Assembly: GCA_016286235.1 (NCBI GenBank)
Contig: JAEESJ010000045.1
Coordinates: 1 to 46,263, forward strand
Origin: Opitutales bacterium
GTDB lineage: Bacteria > Verrucomicrobiota > Verrucomicrobiia > Opitutales > UBA9783
Direction: 5' to 3'
Length of the DNA: 46,263 nt
The position numbers and the translations under genes were made by a program. The notes beneath the pieces are model-generated. The model was not told the origin of the DNA. It worked only from the letters and a program-made list of their open reading frames with translations, and searched no databases. Within the stretch, counting starts at the first letter, position 1. Each line of letters starts with the position of its first letter. Below, piece by piece: positions 14,216 to 23,304 of the stretch.

Positions 14216-14847
14216 TGAAACAACAACGTCGCTTACAGGGAAGGATGCGGAAAATGGACTTTCAGGGAAAGAAAAACAAATCGCCGTTGGATCGTAAGGG
14301 CGATATTTTGAAAAATACTTCGGGCAACGCGTTTTCGAACGGTTCGAAGAAGCCGACGGACGGGAAGCCTTCGGGAGCCGTCGCGCCTCAAAAGCGTGTT
14401 CTGCATACCGCTTCGCCGGCGGATATTCTCGGTTTCCAATCGAAACCTTCCGTTTCAAAGAAGGAAGCATCCGTTCCCAAAAAATGGGAACCGTTTTATC
14501 GCAAGCTGTTGCGTCTGCAAACACTGTTGACCGACAGTAATGTCACACCGCAAGAAGGCGATGAGGAATTGTTGGAGTTCGTATTTGATCGATCGCGAAC
14601 GCTTGCGGAGGTCAAAGATGCGATCGAGCGTATTTTTAAAGGTACCTACGGCATTTGCGAATTGACGCGCAAACCGATTGCGCTTGAACGATTGTCCGCC
14701 ATTCCTTACACGCGCTATTCGTTGGAAGGTCAAAAGCAGGCGGAAGCGTTGCGTTCCGATGCGTTTGCTCCGGAAAGAGAAATGTTTGATACGGATATGG
14801 ACAGAGAGGGGCTTTCGTACACACCCGATGAGCTGTCGGATGAGTAA
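14215..14847 (+). CDS. DksA/TraR-family protein with degenerate zinc-finger
   Basis: Overlaps ileS stop (TAATG); TYGICELTRKPIALERLSAIPYTRYSLEGQ matches the DksA/TraR C-terminal motif but lacks most zinc cysteines. Confidence 0.82.
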   Translation: MKQQRRLQGRMRKMDFQGKKNKSPLDRKGDILKNTSGNAFSNGSKKPTDGKPSGAVAPQKRVLHTASPADILGFQSKPSVSKKEASVPKKWEPFYRKLLRLQTLLTDSNVTPQEGDEELLEFVFDRSRTLAEVKDAIERIFKGTYGICELTRKPIALERLSAIPYTRYSLEGQKQAEALRSDAFAPEREMFDTDMDREGLSYTPDELSDE

Positions 14848-15289
14848 AGCGTTTCGGATTTGGCTTTTCGTTGCCTTCGGAACGGTCGCAGCGGATCAGC
14901 TGACAAAGGTGGTTGCGTTGCATTTTGAACCGTATCGTTTGCCGATTATTCCGAATTTCTTTTCTTTAACGCTGACGACCAACAGCGGGAGCATTTGGGG
15001 CTTGGGTGCGGATTACACGCAGGTGTTGGCGTGGCTTGGGATTATTTTCGTCCTTCTTTTGTGCGTTTTTTTTCGTTCTTTCATCCAAAAACATCCGATG
15101 ACAAGCGGCTTCCTGACGGGCGGAATGGTCGGCAATACGATCGATCGCTTTGCGCGCGGGTATGTAACGGATTTTTTGGATTTTTACATTCAATCATGGC
15201 ACTGGCCATGTTTTAATGTCGCCGATATCGCCATTACGGGAACGTGTCTGTGGCTGATGTTCGGCGACGGGGCGAAGAAAAGCGGCTGA
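14840..15289 (+). CDS. lspA: Lipoprotein signal peptidase (signal peptidase II)
   Basis: ATG overlaps traR stop (ATGAGTAA); ADQLTK, TNSGSIWGL, GGMVGNTIDRFARGYVTDFLDF, FNVADIAITG catalytic-Asp motifs. Confidence 0.9.
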   Translation: MSKAFRIWLFVAFGTVAADQLTKVVALHFEPYRLPIIPNFFSLTLTTNSGSIWGLGADYTQVLAWLGIIFVLLLCVFFRSFIQKHPMTSGFLTGGMVGNTIDRFARGYVTDFLDFYIQSWHWPCFNVADIAITGTCLWLMFGDGAKKSG

Positions 15290-15331
15290 GTGGACGGACT
15301 TTCTTTGTTCTTTACGACATAACCGCTATTT

Positions 15332-16057
15332 TTACGCCGTTCCCGCTTTTTCAAAGGTGTGAAATTCGGGCGTAATTGTAAATTCAATCAATTCACCTTC
15401 GATTTCGTTCGGTGCATAAAGGGAGCGCAGTTCGACGGGAAACAGTTGCCCCATCAAAGTGGCGTTCAGGGTGCTGAGGGTGTGCCAGTTGGTGCGAACA
15501 TTCGGGGTCGGAACGGTGCGAATTTCAAATTCAACCACATTCGGGTTATCCATGGAATAGCCGTCTTCGCCGAAACGAAAGTTAATGCCGATCGTTGTAT
15601 CCGATGGCAATAATTTGTCGGTGCACAAACGCGGAAGTTTTTTGGAAAGTTCGGTGCTCTGTTGTTGCGCCTTTTTGAATGCCACATCGTTATTGGAGCC
15701 GATTTGGTTTCGTTGAGCGATCGGAACGGAAGCATCGAACGGCATGCCGAGACCGAAATTAACGCGCGTTTTTGTTTTGGCTTTGGCATCGGATGCTTCG
15801 AAAGACCATGGGTTGAAGCCGCAAATGCGGTCAAGTAAATCCGATGCCACCCGCGGTTCCAACTCAAGGAGATGTTTGATGTGATCGTCGTCGATACGGT
15901 AATGATAGGCAATCGTCAGTTTCTTTAAGTTCCAATACCAATAGGAGTAGGTTTTCAGCGGGATGCGTACGGTGGCAAAATTATAGGGCGTTTCGGGGCG
16001 AAGCAGAATGGCATTGCTGACCCCGAGGGCGTTCACAAAGGTGCGGTACGGTTGCAT
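15332..16057 (-). CDS. Hypothetical protein at the 3' end of the phage structural cassette (possible tail/baseplate component)
   Basis: Intact 241-aa ORF co-oriented with the phage module; no motif recognised. Confidence 0.5.
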   Translation of the reverse strand: MQPYRTFVNALGVSNAILLRPETPYNFATVRIPLKTYSYWYWNLKKLTIAYHYRIDDDHIKHLLELEPRVASDLLDRICGFNPWSFEASDAKAKTKTRVNFGLGMPFDASVPIAQRNQIGSNNDVAFKKAQQQSTELSKKLPRLCTDKLLPSDTTIGINFRFGEDGYSMDNPNVVEFEIRTVPTPNVRTNWHTLSTLNATLMGQLFPVELRSLYAPNEIEGELIEFTITPEFHTFEKAGTA

Positions 16058-16123
16058 GGCGGTGGGTGAAGATTGAGTTAAAAGGCGTTCATTTGACGAA
16101 AAATCGGACGATGGAACGGGAAA

Positions 16124-17830
16124 TTACGAGGATGGGATCCAGACGGTTTTCAGCTCGCCGTTTTCCACAACGGCAAATTCTTTGAGCTTGATTTCGGTTT
16201 TTTCGGGTAAAGCGGCGGCGTTGAGGACGACCTTCTTATCTTTATCCTTAATCGTCAGCTGTTTGCACTGTCCGCGGTCGATCATCGAATTGACCAGGGG
16301 CGTCATGTGCGGGAAGTAGGTTTTGGTACTGCCGGTGCGTCTGGCGGCAAAGCGCGCGTTCGTGTCTTCGGTGATGGTTCGCATGCGGTGCGTGTGCATC
16401 AACTGACAAAGATCGTTGGGACCGAGCTGCTTCGGCGCACCGAATTTCAGCTGTACCGTTCCCGAGTCCAAAAATGAGCGTTCTTCCTGTACCGGGAGCC
16501 GCAATTTGCGCCATTCGGCGTGACCGTCGGTAAAATTCAGCGTTTGTCCCATAAAGGAATTGGATAATTCTTCGCGTTCCAGACGCAGTTGTCCTTCGTA
16601 ACGCAGGCAGTGCGTGGCGTCGTAGATGATTTTTGCCAGGTTTTTCGGCGGTTCCGTACCTTCGCTGAGGAAAATTTCCTTGCGGTACGGTCGCGAAACG
16701 GCGTCGGTGGCGCACAATTTAAGGGAAAACGTTCGGTTTGCAATAACGCTGTCGGCGGTTTTACAGCTTACGTCGGCGGTAATCGTTGCATACTCCGCGC
16801 GGCATCCCATCCACGGCGCAACGGCTCCCTTTGTCAGTTCGTTCCGAAGTTTTGTTGAACAGCGCACGTTGGAAATTTGAATATCCTTGTCCGCAGTTTG
16901 GCTCAAACAGGGAAAATGTTCCTTCCACCAGGCGACCGAAGCGGTTTCGATCGGTTTTGTTTCCACATACTGCTCCTGGACGTGCGAATGCGTGCCTTCC
17001 AGTTCGATCGTCAGCACCAGCGCATTGAAGCCTTCGCCGACATCTTTGTTCGGGTAGGCGTCCGTTGTAACGGTCTTCCGGATTTCGCCGGATTGAGAAT
17101 GCGAATGTTCGTATTTCAATACGACGGCGTTGATTTGCAAATCGTTGCGCGGAACCATCGAAAATTGCGAACATTGCGTTAATGATACGGTTGCCGTTCC
17201 GAGGCGATCGGCACATGCGATCCTCAAGGTCGGTTGCGGTGTCGTGTAGTCGAACCAAACGACCGCGTCGGGCGTCCAGCGTAAAATCTTTATCAGTACT
17301 TCGGCACAACTGCAATCGCGAACGGTTTCGCACGGAAATGCGAAATCAAAGCCGACAATATCCCCGCAGGCAATCGGCGCGCCGTGTTTTTGGGCGTAAG
17401 TGATAATATCCTTTAAACATTGCGCGGCGTGAACGGGCTTCCCGTCCTTATCCTGTCCCAACAGACAGACACTGCGGGAAACGGTTTCGGTCTTTCCCGT
17501 TCCGTCCTTAAAGTATTCCCACGGCTGCTGAAACACCAAATGTTCCAGGTACCACGCGGGACCCGAAACGCGGTAGGTCGCCAGCTCTTGCGTTGCGCCG
17601 TAAAAGCAGGGTGTCTGCGTGATGCGCCCGCAAAACCAGCGTACGTTGTCTTTGAAAATTTCAACCGTTGCTTCGGCGATAAACGATTGCGCCGCGGAAG
17701 CGGTTTGAAACGTCAATGTGTCGGTGCCCTGATTGAGAACGTGACGTTCGACGTTGAAAATGCCCCATTCGGACAGTGTTTTCTTCTGAACGCGCTTATC
17801 GGGTGCCTTGTAAGACAAAAACCAAGTCAT
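16124..17830 (-). CDS. Phage tail protein (putative Tal/hub-like)
   Basis: 568-aa ORF from MTWFLSYKAPDKR; N-terminal region (TLTFQTASAAQSF...VEIFKDNVRWFCGRIT...YRVSGPAWYLEHLVFQQ) resembles prophage tail-tip/hub proteins; position after the tail-module genes. Confidence 0.5.
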   Translation of the reverse strand: MTWFLSYKAPDKRVQKKTLSEWGIFNVERHVLNQGTDTLTFQTASAAQSFIAEATVEIFKDNVRWFCGRITQTPCFYGATQELATYRVSGPAWYLEHLVFQQPWEYFKDGTGKTETVSRSVCLLGQDKDGKPVHAAQCLKDIITYAQKHGAPIACGDIVGFDFAFPCETVRDCSCAEVLIKILRWTPDAVVWFDYTTPQPTLRIACADRLGTATVSLTQCSQFSMVPRNDLQINAVVLKYEHSHSQSGEIRKTVTTDAYPNKDVGEGFNALVLTIELEGTHSHVQEQYVETKPIETASVAWWKEHFPCLSQTADKDIQISNVRCSTKLRNELTKGAVAPWMGCRAEYATITADVSCKTADSVIANRTFSLKLCATDAVSRPYRKEIFLSEGTEPPKNLAKIIYDATHCLRYEGQLRLEREELSNSFMGQTLNFTDGHAEWRKLRLPVQEERSFLDSGTVQLKFGAPKQLGPNDLCQLMHTHRMRTITEDTNARFAARRTGSTKTYFPHMTPLVNSMIDRGQCKQLTIKDKDKKVVLNAAALPEKTEIKLKEFAVVENGELKTVWIPSS

Positions 17831-18030
17831 CAGTGTCGCGCCTGTTTCAGTTGTTCCTCCAATTCCGCCAGGCGACATTCAAGATCGGCGATGCGATTGA
17901 GTTGTTCGTCGTAAGCGTCCGACAGTTCGTTGTAGTTTCGACGATTGCCGAAATCGTTGTAATAGTCGGGTGAGGACATTGTATTTTTAAACATCATATC
18001 TTTCATAAAAGTTCGGGTGTTGATTTTCAT
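17830..18030 (-). CDS. Small phage-cassette protein with C-terminal coiled coil
   Basis: 66-aa ORF (NELSDAYDEQLNRIADLECRLAELEEQLKQARH), tightly packed with neighbours. Confidence 0.5.
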   Translation of the reverse strand: MKINTRTFMKDMMFKNTMSSPDYYNDFGNRRNYNELSDAYDEQLNRIADLECRLAELEEQLKQARH

Positions 18031-18440
18031 TGCGCATTAACATGCAGTTTCCCGCCGTAGATTTCGTACGTCGTATAGGAAGCGTTCCCTTTGTAATGCG
18101 TTTGAACGGACGCCAGCGTGGCGGATTCCAGCGTGAGCGTCCGCACGCGCGAACCTTCCGATTGGATGAGAACTTCGCCGTGTGCGTGAGCGATTTCGCT
18201 CGCGTGAACGAGCATGTGTTCCATCGCCGCCGATTGGTCGTTGTGCAGGCGTCCGACTTCAAAAACAAGCCGAATCTGGAGATTGCCGCGGTCGTAGGTT
18301 TGAACGGAAGCGGCGCGGATGGCTTTGACGGATTGCAGGATGCGTTCCGCCGTAACGGACATGTGTGTCGGTTCTTCGTTCAACGCGGTTCCGCCCGCCA
18401 GAACGTAGGATTTTTGGTCTGTTTTAAGCGTAATTTTCAT
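18027..18440 (-). CDS. Phage-cassette protein, possible tail protein
   Basis: 137-aa ORF overlapping both neighbours by 4 nt; position between putative tail terminator and tail protein. Confidence 0.45.
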   Translation of the reverse strand: MKITLKTDQKSYVLAGGTALNEEPTHMSVTAERILQSVKAIRAASVQTYDRGNLQIRLVFEVGRLHNDQSAAMEHMLVHASEIAHAHGEVLIQSEGSRVRTLTLESATLASVQTHYKGNASYTTYEIYGGKLHVNAQ

Positions 18441-18886
18441 GCGTTTGAAACGTTAAAATCGGAAGTTACAAAGTGCAGTTGCAACGCGGTGCCGTTCGTC
18501 CAATCGAGCCGCGTCCACGGTTCTTTTTCGGTCAAAACGAAACGCCCGTTCCAGAGATTGTCGACAATCAGCGGTTTTTCGGTAACCCAAAAGCTGATTT
18601 TCTCCGCCCAATCTATAAACGCGGGTGCTTCGTCGTACCGTAGCGATTGTGCCAGCGTGAGATTGAGCGACAACGTTCCCCAGCAGGACGATGCCAACCC
18701 GAGCGTTTGTAACGGAAACGGTAACGAAACGAACAGCAGGAACGGTTGTGTTTGTGCAACTTTCAGTGAAATGAGTTCGTCGACGGAAAAGGCGTCGCTT
18801 GCAACGACGGTCATCGTGTTTTTGATCTCTGACGCTTTGAGAGTTTCAATCAGCTTGGTTTGAATGCTTCGTAAAATGGGTTTCAT
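18437..18886 (-). CDS. Putative tail terminator/neck protein
   Basis: 149-aa ORF in gp37-like position (after head-completion gene). Confidence 0.4.
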   Translation of the reverse strand: MKPILRSIQTKLIETLKASEIKNTMTVVASDAFSVDELISLKVAQTQPFLLFVSLPFPLQTLGLASSCWGTLSLNLTLAQSLRYDEAPAFIDWAEKISFWVTEKPLIVDNLWNGRFVLTEKEPWTRLDWTNGTALQLHFVTSDFNVSNA

Positions 18887-18913
18887 GATTGTCCTTTCAA
18901 CGGAAGCGGGTTG

Positions 18914-19357
18914 TTAAAATCCTTTCAGTGTCGATTGGCGTGCATCGCGTCTGCGGTAATGCACCGCTTCGATGCGCGGATCGGTGACTTTCGGGTTTGA
19001 TTGCTTTTCCCACATCGCCGCCAAATCATCCAGAGTCTTGCGCGCCTGCTGGGCGTTGCGGATTTGGTCGTCCGACAATTTCAGATCGGGCAAACGCGAT
19101 TGAAGCGCTTCGATGATAAGCTGGCATGCGGCAGTTTTGCACGCCGTCGGAATGTGATTGGGCAACGTCGGGTTCGGGTGAAATTTTTGCGGCACGCGAT
19201 TTTGAATGTAGGCGCAAATATCCTTCACGACGGCATTGGTATGCTTCGGATCGCCTTTTTCGCGAACTTGATTGACCAACGTGAGCTGATCCTGAATGAG
19301 ATAATCCGAAATGTGTTTGACTTCGAGTAAAGTCCAGGGAATTGAGATAACGGGCAT
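18914..19357 (-). CDS. Putative head-tail connector (DUF1320/gp36-like)
   Basis: 147-aa ORF immediately after the capsid gene; helical, with repeated short acidic/aromatic motifs typical of adaptor proteins; positional inference. Confidence 0.45.
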   Translation of the reverse strand: MPVISIPWTLLEVKHISDYLIQDQLTLVNQVREKGDPKHTNAVVKDICAYIQNRVPQKFHPNPTLPNHIPTACKTAACQLIIEALQSRLPDLKLSDDQIRNAQQARKTLDDLAAMWEKQSNPKVTDPRIEAVHYRRRDARQSTLKGF

Positions 19358-19437
19358 GAGAAATCTAAATGTTTAAGGGTTGATAAGTGTTAAGGTTTGG
19401 GAGAGAGGGCGCGAAGCCCTCCCTCGATGTGTTTGTG

Positions 19438-20376
19438 TTACGCGCCTTTGACTTTGATTTGAAGAATGTTGGTTCCCGACGTAACGACGATATTGCTGTA
19501 ATGTTCGACGGTAATATCCGTGTACTTGGTGTGCGGTTCGACGTAGACGCGGAACAGTTGCCCGTCGTCAAACGGCGTTACAAAGCGTTTCACGGCGGAC
19601 GGCTCGTCCTTTAAGAGACCGTTCTGCGCATAGAACGCGAAGATTTCGTCGCCCTCCAATTCTTTGCCCTGCAATCCGAGATGAACCTGCTTAATCAGTT
19701 GCACATTCTCAACCAGCAGTTTCTCCGCCAACGCTTCGCGCGACAATTCCGCCGCGATGCGGGCACCCGCGTTGTTCTGCGAGGCATAGCAGTCCTGACG
19801 AAGGTACCAGGCACCTTCGCTGAACAGCAGACGGTTCGGCGAAAAACCGTAATCGGAACGCGCCGCTAAGACGGCATTGCGAAGATCCGCGTCCGGTTGT
19901 GCTTTTTCACCCGTCCAGGCTTCCGGTTCGACAATCTGCTTTTTGGCTTTCTTTTGAGCCGCTTTGATGGTTTCGACGAACGCCTTGATCGTGCGACGGT
20001 ATTCGTTGCAACAGAGGCGGTTTTTGAGCGCATAAACATAGCGCGCTTCCCAATCGCCGCCGGCGATGTCGTCGGTGTCCACGCGAACCGTCAGACCTTT
20101 GTTGAACGTTTTTGCCTGCACCGTTTCGCCGTTGAAATCGATGTGTTTGAAACTGCTTCCGACGGTGCGAATGTCGTCGCTTTCCGAGAAAAACGTATCG
20201 TTGTCGGCGATCTTTTTGTACTCAAAGCGACGCGCGACGAATACGATCGGTGCGGCGAAATTTAACGCCTTTTCGATGTCTTCGTTGTCTTGCATCGAAT
20301 TGGCGAATTGGGTCAGTTCGGACGAATAGTAGTTTTGATTGAATTGGGTTTCGTTTGCCTGTGTTTCGTTTGTCAT
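19438..20376 (-). CDS. Putative phage major capsid protein
   Basis: 312-aa ORF downstream of the decoration-like gene and protease; size, order and content (FSPNRLLFSEGAWYLRQDC..., VEPHTKYTDITVEHYSNIVVTSG) fit an HK97-fold capsid. Confidence 0.65.
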   Translation of the reverse strand: MTNETQANETQFNQNYYSSELTQFANSMQDNEDIEKALNFAAPIVFVARRFEYKKIADNDTFFSESDDIRTVGSSFKHIDFNGETVQAKTFNKGLTVRVDTDDIAGGDWEARYVYALKNRLCCNEYRRTIKAFVETIKAAQKKAKKQIVEPEAWTGEKAQPDADLRNAVLAARSDYGFSPNRLLFSEGAWYLRQDCYASQNNAGARIAAELSREALAEKLLVENVQLIKQVHLGLQGKELEGDEIFAFYAQNGLLKDEPSAVKRFVTPFDDGQLFRVYVEPHTKYTDITVEHYSNIVVTSGTNILQIKVKGA

Positions 20377-20388
20377 AAGAGGATGCGA

Positions 20389-20808
20389 TTATTTGAGGTT
20401 GTACGGGAGGGTGGTGAGGGCTTCGATGCGATCGTCTTTCCCGCCGCTCGAAAGTGCCAGACCGACGATGTTGTTGCCGTCCGATTTTTTGGCGAAGCCG
20501 TCTTTGGCAAAGCTGACGAATTCACCGGCTTTAACGGCATCCGCCATCAAAATGCGCGCCGTTTGTCCGTTATTGGACAGCGGTTGAACGGACACGTAGG
20601 TTTTGTCGTCCGAAGCGGTCGTGTCGCGCAGGGCAATCCCCCAGGGAATGCTCTTTTCGGAACACAGCGCAACGAACTGTTCGTCGGCGTCAAAGCTGAC
20701 CAGCATGCCGGCTCGAACCGCGCTTCCCGGTTTTAAGCGCTTGGTGAGAGCGCCCTCGAAAAACCCAACGGCATTTGCGTTGGACATGATTTTACGATGT
20801 GTACTCAT
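20389..20808 (-). CDS. Putative capsid decoration/cement protein (DUF2190-like)
   Basis: 139-aa ORF with RLKPGSAVRAGMLVSFDADEQFV...IPWGIAL...ADAVKAGEFVSFAKDGFAKK...GLALSSG pattern; located between protease and capsid genes. Confidence 0.55.
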   Translation of the reverse strand: MSTHRKIMSNANAVGFFEGALTKRLKPGSAVRAGMLVSFDADEQFVALCSEKSIPWGIALRDTTASDDKTYVSVQPLSNNGQTARILMADAVKAGEFVSFAKDGFAKKSDGNNIVGLALSSGGKDDRIEALTTLPYNLK

Positions 20809-20846
20809 AGGTTAAAAAAAGGTTAAGAAAATTGTTAAATTTGTGG

Positions 20847-21800
20847 TTATTCCGCAGCCGTCATCGGTTTCAACGATCGCGGCACAAAATTCCTGCGGTT
20901 CGGACGAGCCGTCGGCGGTTCGGAGCCGTCGCCTTCCGTTACATTCGGATGATCGTTTGAAAAGGTTGCGGGCGATTGATGAAGCAACACATTCCAGGCT
21001 TCGGGGTAACTTTCGCCCGTGGCTTCCATGCGCGCCCGAACCGCTTGTCCGAATTGCAGAATGCGCCGTTTTTCTTCGCGTGTTTGCGTACCGTGCAGAT
21101 CGGATGAAAGCGGTGTTCGATGACCCGAGAACGGATCTTCGTCGGATGTCGGAAGCGGGGCAGGGGAATGTGTGCCGACGGTCGGTGCCGTTTGTTTGGT
21201 TTTTTTTACAAACGCCTGACGGATGCGTTTGATGAACGTTGCAAATCCCTTGTGAAGTGCGCCATCGGAACGAACGCCGCCTGTTTTCGTGTGCGACGTT
21301 TTGGACGAAACCTGCCGTTTCGTCAAAAATCGCAGGAGGGCACGAAGCCCGAGGCTTTTTTTCGGCAACGCATCGAACACGATCGGTTGAACGGGCAAAT
21401 TCGGGTGTTGTGTCAGACCGAGGGAAAGGAGGCGCTCGGGATGATAAGCGGTTTGATGTTCCGTTTTGCAAAGCACCCAGCGCGGAGATAAGTACTGTCG
21501 CGGCGATTTGGACAGAAATGTGCGACCGTATTTTGTGAATTTCACAAACACCCACAGACCGTCTTTATCGGTACACAAATTTTTCACATAGCCGTAAATG
21601 CGAGGATCCGAATGTTCGCTCTTAAACAGCGGATCATCGGGGTGTCCGAGATAGACGGGGATTTTTTTCAGTCCGAGACGGAACCGCCATGTGCGCGTTT
21701 TGCGGATGCAACGTTGCGCATCAGCAGACGAGATGCTTTGCAAACCCTCGGGATGTTCGAAGGTACCGTAGGGCGATAAATGAAGTTTGAAAGTTTTCAT
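20847..21800 (-). CDS. Mu I-like prohead protease/scaffold
   Basis: IPVYLGHPDDPLFKSEHSDPRIYGYVKNLCTDKDGLWVFVKFTKYGRTFLSKSPRQYLSPRW matches the Mu gpI-type protease pattern (target-domain H-D, YxSPxW); order portal-protease-capsid. Confidence 0.8.
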   Translation of the reverse strand: MKTFKLHLSPYGTFEHPEGLQSISSADAQRCIRKTRTWRFRLGLKKIPVYLGHPDDPLFKSEHSDPRIYGYVKNLCTDKDGLWVFVKFTKYGRTFLSKSPRQYLSPRWVLCKTEHQTAYHPERLLSLGLTQHPNLPVQPIVFDALPKKSLGLRALLRFLTKRQVSSKTSHTKTGGVRSDGALHKGFATFIKRIRQAFVKKTKQTAPTVGTHSPAPLPTSDEDPFSGHRTPLSSDLHGTQTREEKRRILQFGQAVRARMEATGESYPEAWNVLLHQSPATFSNDHPNVTEGDGSEPPTARPNRRNFVPRSLKPMTAAE

Positions 21801-21821
21801 GGATATTTTGATGGCTTCTGA

Positions 21822-23018
21822 TTACTTTTGAACGGTATCGTTTTTATCCGTCGGCGGATTGATGCCGAAGTGTTCGCGGATGTCGTTGAGGCTCAGCGAT
21901 ACACCCATGTCGTAGAGGGTTTTCAAAATCGCCAGGTCGTTGTTGAGATTTTTGTTGGGCGAAGGCTTCAGGTGAAAGTAGGCTTTCGGAAATTCGGTTT
22001 GTGCCAAATACCTCAAAACAGCCCGATCGACCTGGTCGTTGAGCGTATCGGAAATCATTTGTGCATCGTCCTCTTCCAACAGATCGCGTTCGTTGCGTTG
22101 TTGCGTGACGCCGACGGCGTTTTCGCGCCCGAGCGTTGTCAGATCCGAACCGCGCCAAAGTGCCGCCATCGCGCGATCCATGCGTTCCACCAGCTTCGGA
22201 TACGGCAATTCGCCCTTGCCGGAAATATCGATCGCCTGAATATCCGTTCCGGCGGACATCAGGGCGTGAAATTCCGCGCCGAAATTCTGTACCGCTTCGC
22301 GTGCAATTTCCCATTCGGCGGAACCGGGGCGCGCCTGCGTGATGCCTTTGACGCCAGGCATGCCGTTGCGCTCGCAATAAATCAGCCAGTCGCGCAGGGG
22401 CAGATGTTTGAACAGGTAAGCGATGGAGCAGGATTCCATCAGTCCGTCGCCCGTGGTAATGAGCCATTCGTCGCCGGACAACGGAATGTCTTTATTGCCT
22501 TTGTCGCCGACGAAATGCAATCGCCCGTCTTTATTTTCGAAGAAGAACAGCGGCACGAAGCGGAATTCCGCCGTCAGCAAGGATCGCCCGTCCTTTTGAA
22601 AGGGCTTAAAGACCACCTCATGCACCGCGTACCGTTTCCCGACGGCATCCATCATTTGACGGATGAGCAACGGCAGACCGCCGCGTTCGTTCTCGTCGTA
22701 AGCGTTGATGCAGGAAAGGTGATTATAAAACTGCTCCAAAAGTTCCTTCTGGCGCGCGGCTTCTTCGGAATTATCCAGCGTGAGAATTTCCCAATCGAGG
22801 CGCGAAATCGATTTCTTGCGTTTGGAAATCACGCCTTGGAGCAGGTCGTCGCGGCGTTCGATGGCGTCCCAAACGAGGGCAGCCTGTCGCAGTTTCCCGG
22901 CGTGAAAATCGTCCAAAATGCGCGCCAACGACGTCGGCGTCAACGAACGAATGGGGTTCCAGTTCAGCCGCGCGAGGCTGTCGCGACGCAACGGTGTTAC
23001 GTAGGTATTGGTCTTCAT
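21822..23018 (-). CDS. Phage portal protein, DUF935 (Mu gp29-like)
   Basis: LARILDDFHAGKLRQAALVWDAIERRDDLLQGVISKRKKSISRLDWEI, GWLI-type DEWLITTGDGLMES..., YCERNGMPGVKGITQARPGSAEWE..., DLTTLGRENAVGVTQQ; hallmark DUF935 pattern. Start MKTNTYV overlaps the previous stop (ATGA). Confidence 0.87.
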   Translation of the reverse strand: MKTNTYVTPLRRDSLARLNWNPIRSLTPTSLARILDDFHAGKLRQAALVWDAIERRDDLLQGVISKRKKSISRLDWEILTLDNSEEAARQKELLEQFYNHLSCINAYDENERGGLPLLIRQMMDAVGKRYAVHEVVFKPFQKDGRSLLTAEFRFVPLFFFENKDGRLHFVGDKGNKDIPLSGDEWLITTGDGLMESCSIAYLFKHLPLRDWLIYCERNGMPGVKGITQARPGSAEWEIAREAVQNFGAEFHALMSAGTDIQAIDISGKGELPYPKLVERMDRAMAALWRGSDLTTLGRENAVGVTQQRNERDLLEEDDAQMISDTLNDQVDRAVLRYLAQTEFPKAYFHLKPSPNKNLNNDLAILKTLYDMGVSLSLNDIREHFGINPPTDKNDTVQK

Positions 23019-23290
23019 GACAAAACGGAGAAAAAGCGGTTGTGAACGGTGGCGGGAACGAAGGCGTTCGCGCATAATGCGTTGCCGACATTCGACGGAT
23101 GTTGACTACTGCGACGTTTTCGCGGCGGCGGTGTTTGAAACTCGGGTGTATTCATAAGATTTAAAGGATCGAAAAATGCGGGTGCCTTCATAAGACGGGA
23201 GGTGCTTGCGGAAAGCCGACTTCCGCGGTCGAACGGCTCTACGCCGAAGAGGTTTGAAGTTCCGAACATTTTATTTTTGTAAGTCTTCAT
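23015..23290 (-). CDS. Small basic phage-cassette protein between terminase and portal
   Basis: ORF from MKTYKNKMFGTSNLFGVEPF to SVLS*, ending in an ATGA overlap with the portal; start uncertain (23290 or 23314). Confidence 0.45.
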   Translation of the reverse strand: MKTYKNKMFGTSNLFGVEPFDRGSRLSASTSRLMKAPAFFDPLNLMNTPEFQTPPPRKRRSSQHPSNVGNALCANAFVPATVHNRFFSVLS

Positions 23291-23304
23291 GGTGTCAAAA
23301 GTGT

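Noticed and set aside
18030-18863. 277-aa plus-strand ORF across two phage-cassette genes
   Set aside because: Antisense shadow of tightly packed minus-strand genes with 4-nt overlaps.
21828-23045. 405-aa plus-strand ORF antisense to the portal gene
   Set aside because: Shadow ORF produced by codon bias of the DUF935 gene; the minus-strand product has a clear family match and the antisense product has none.
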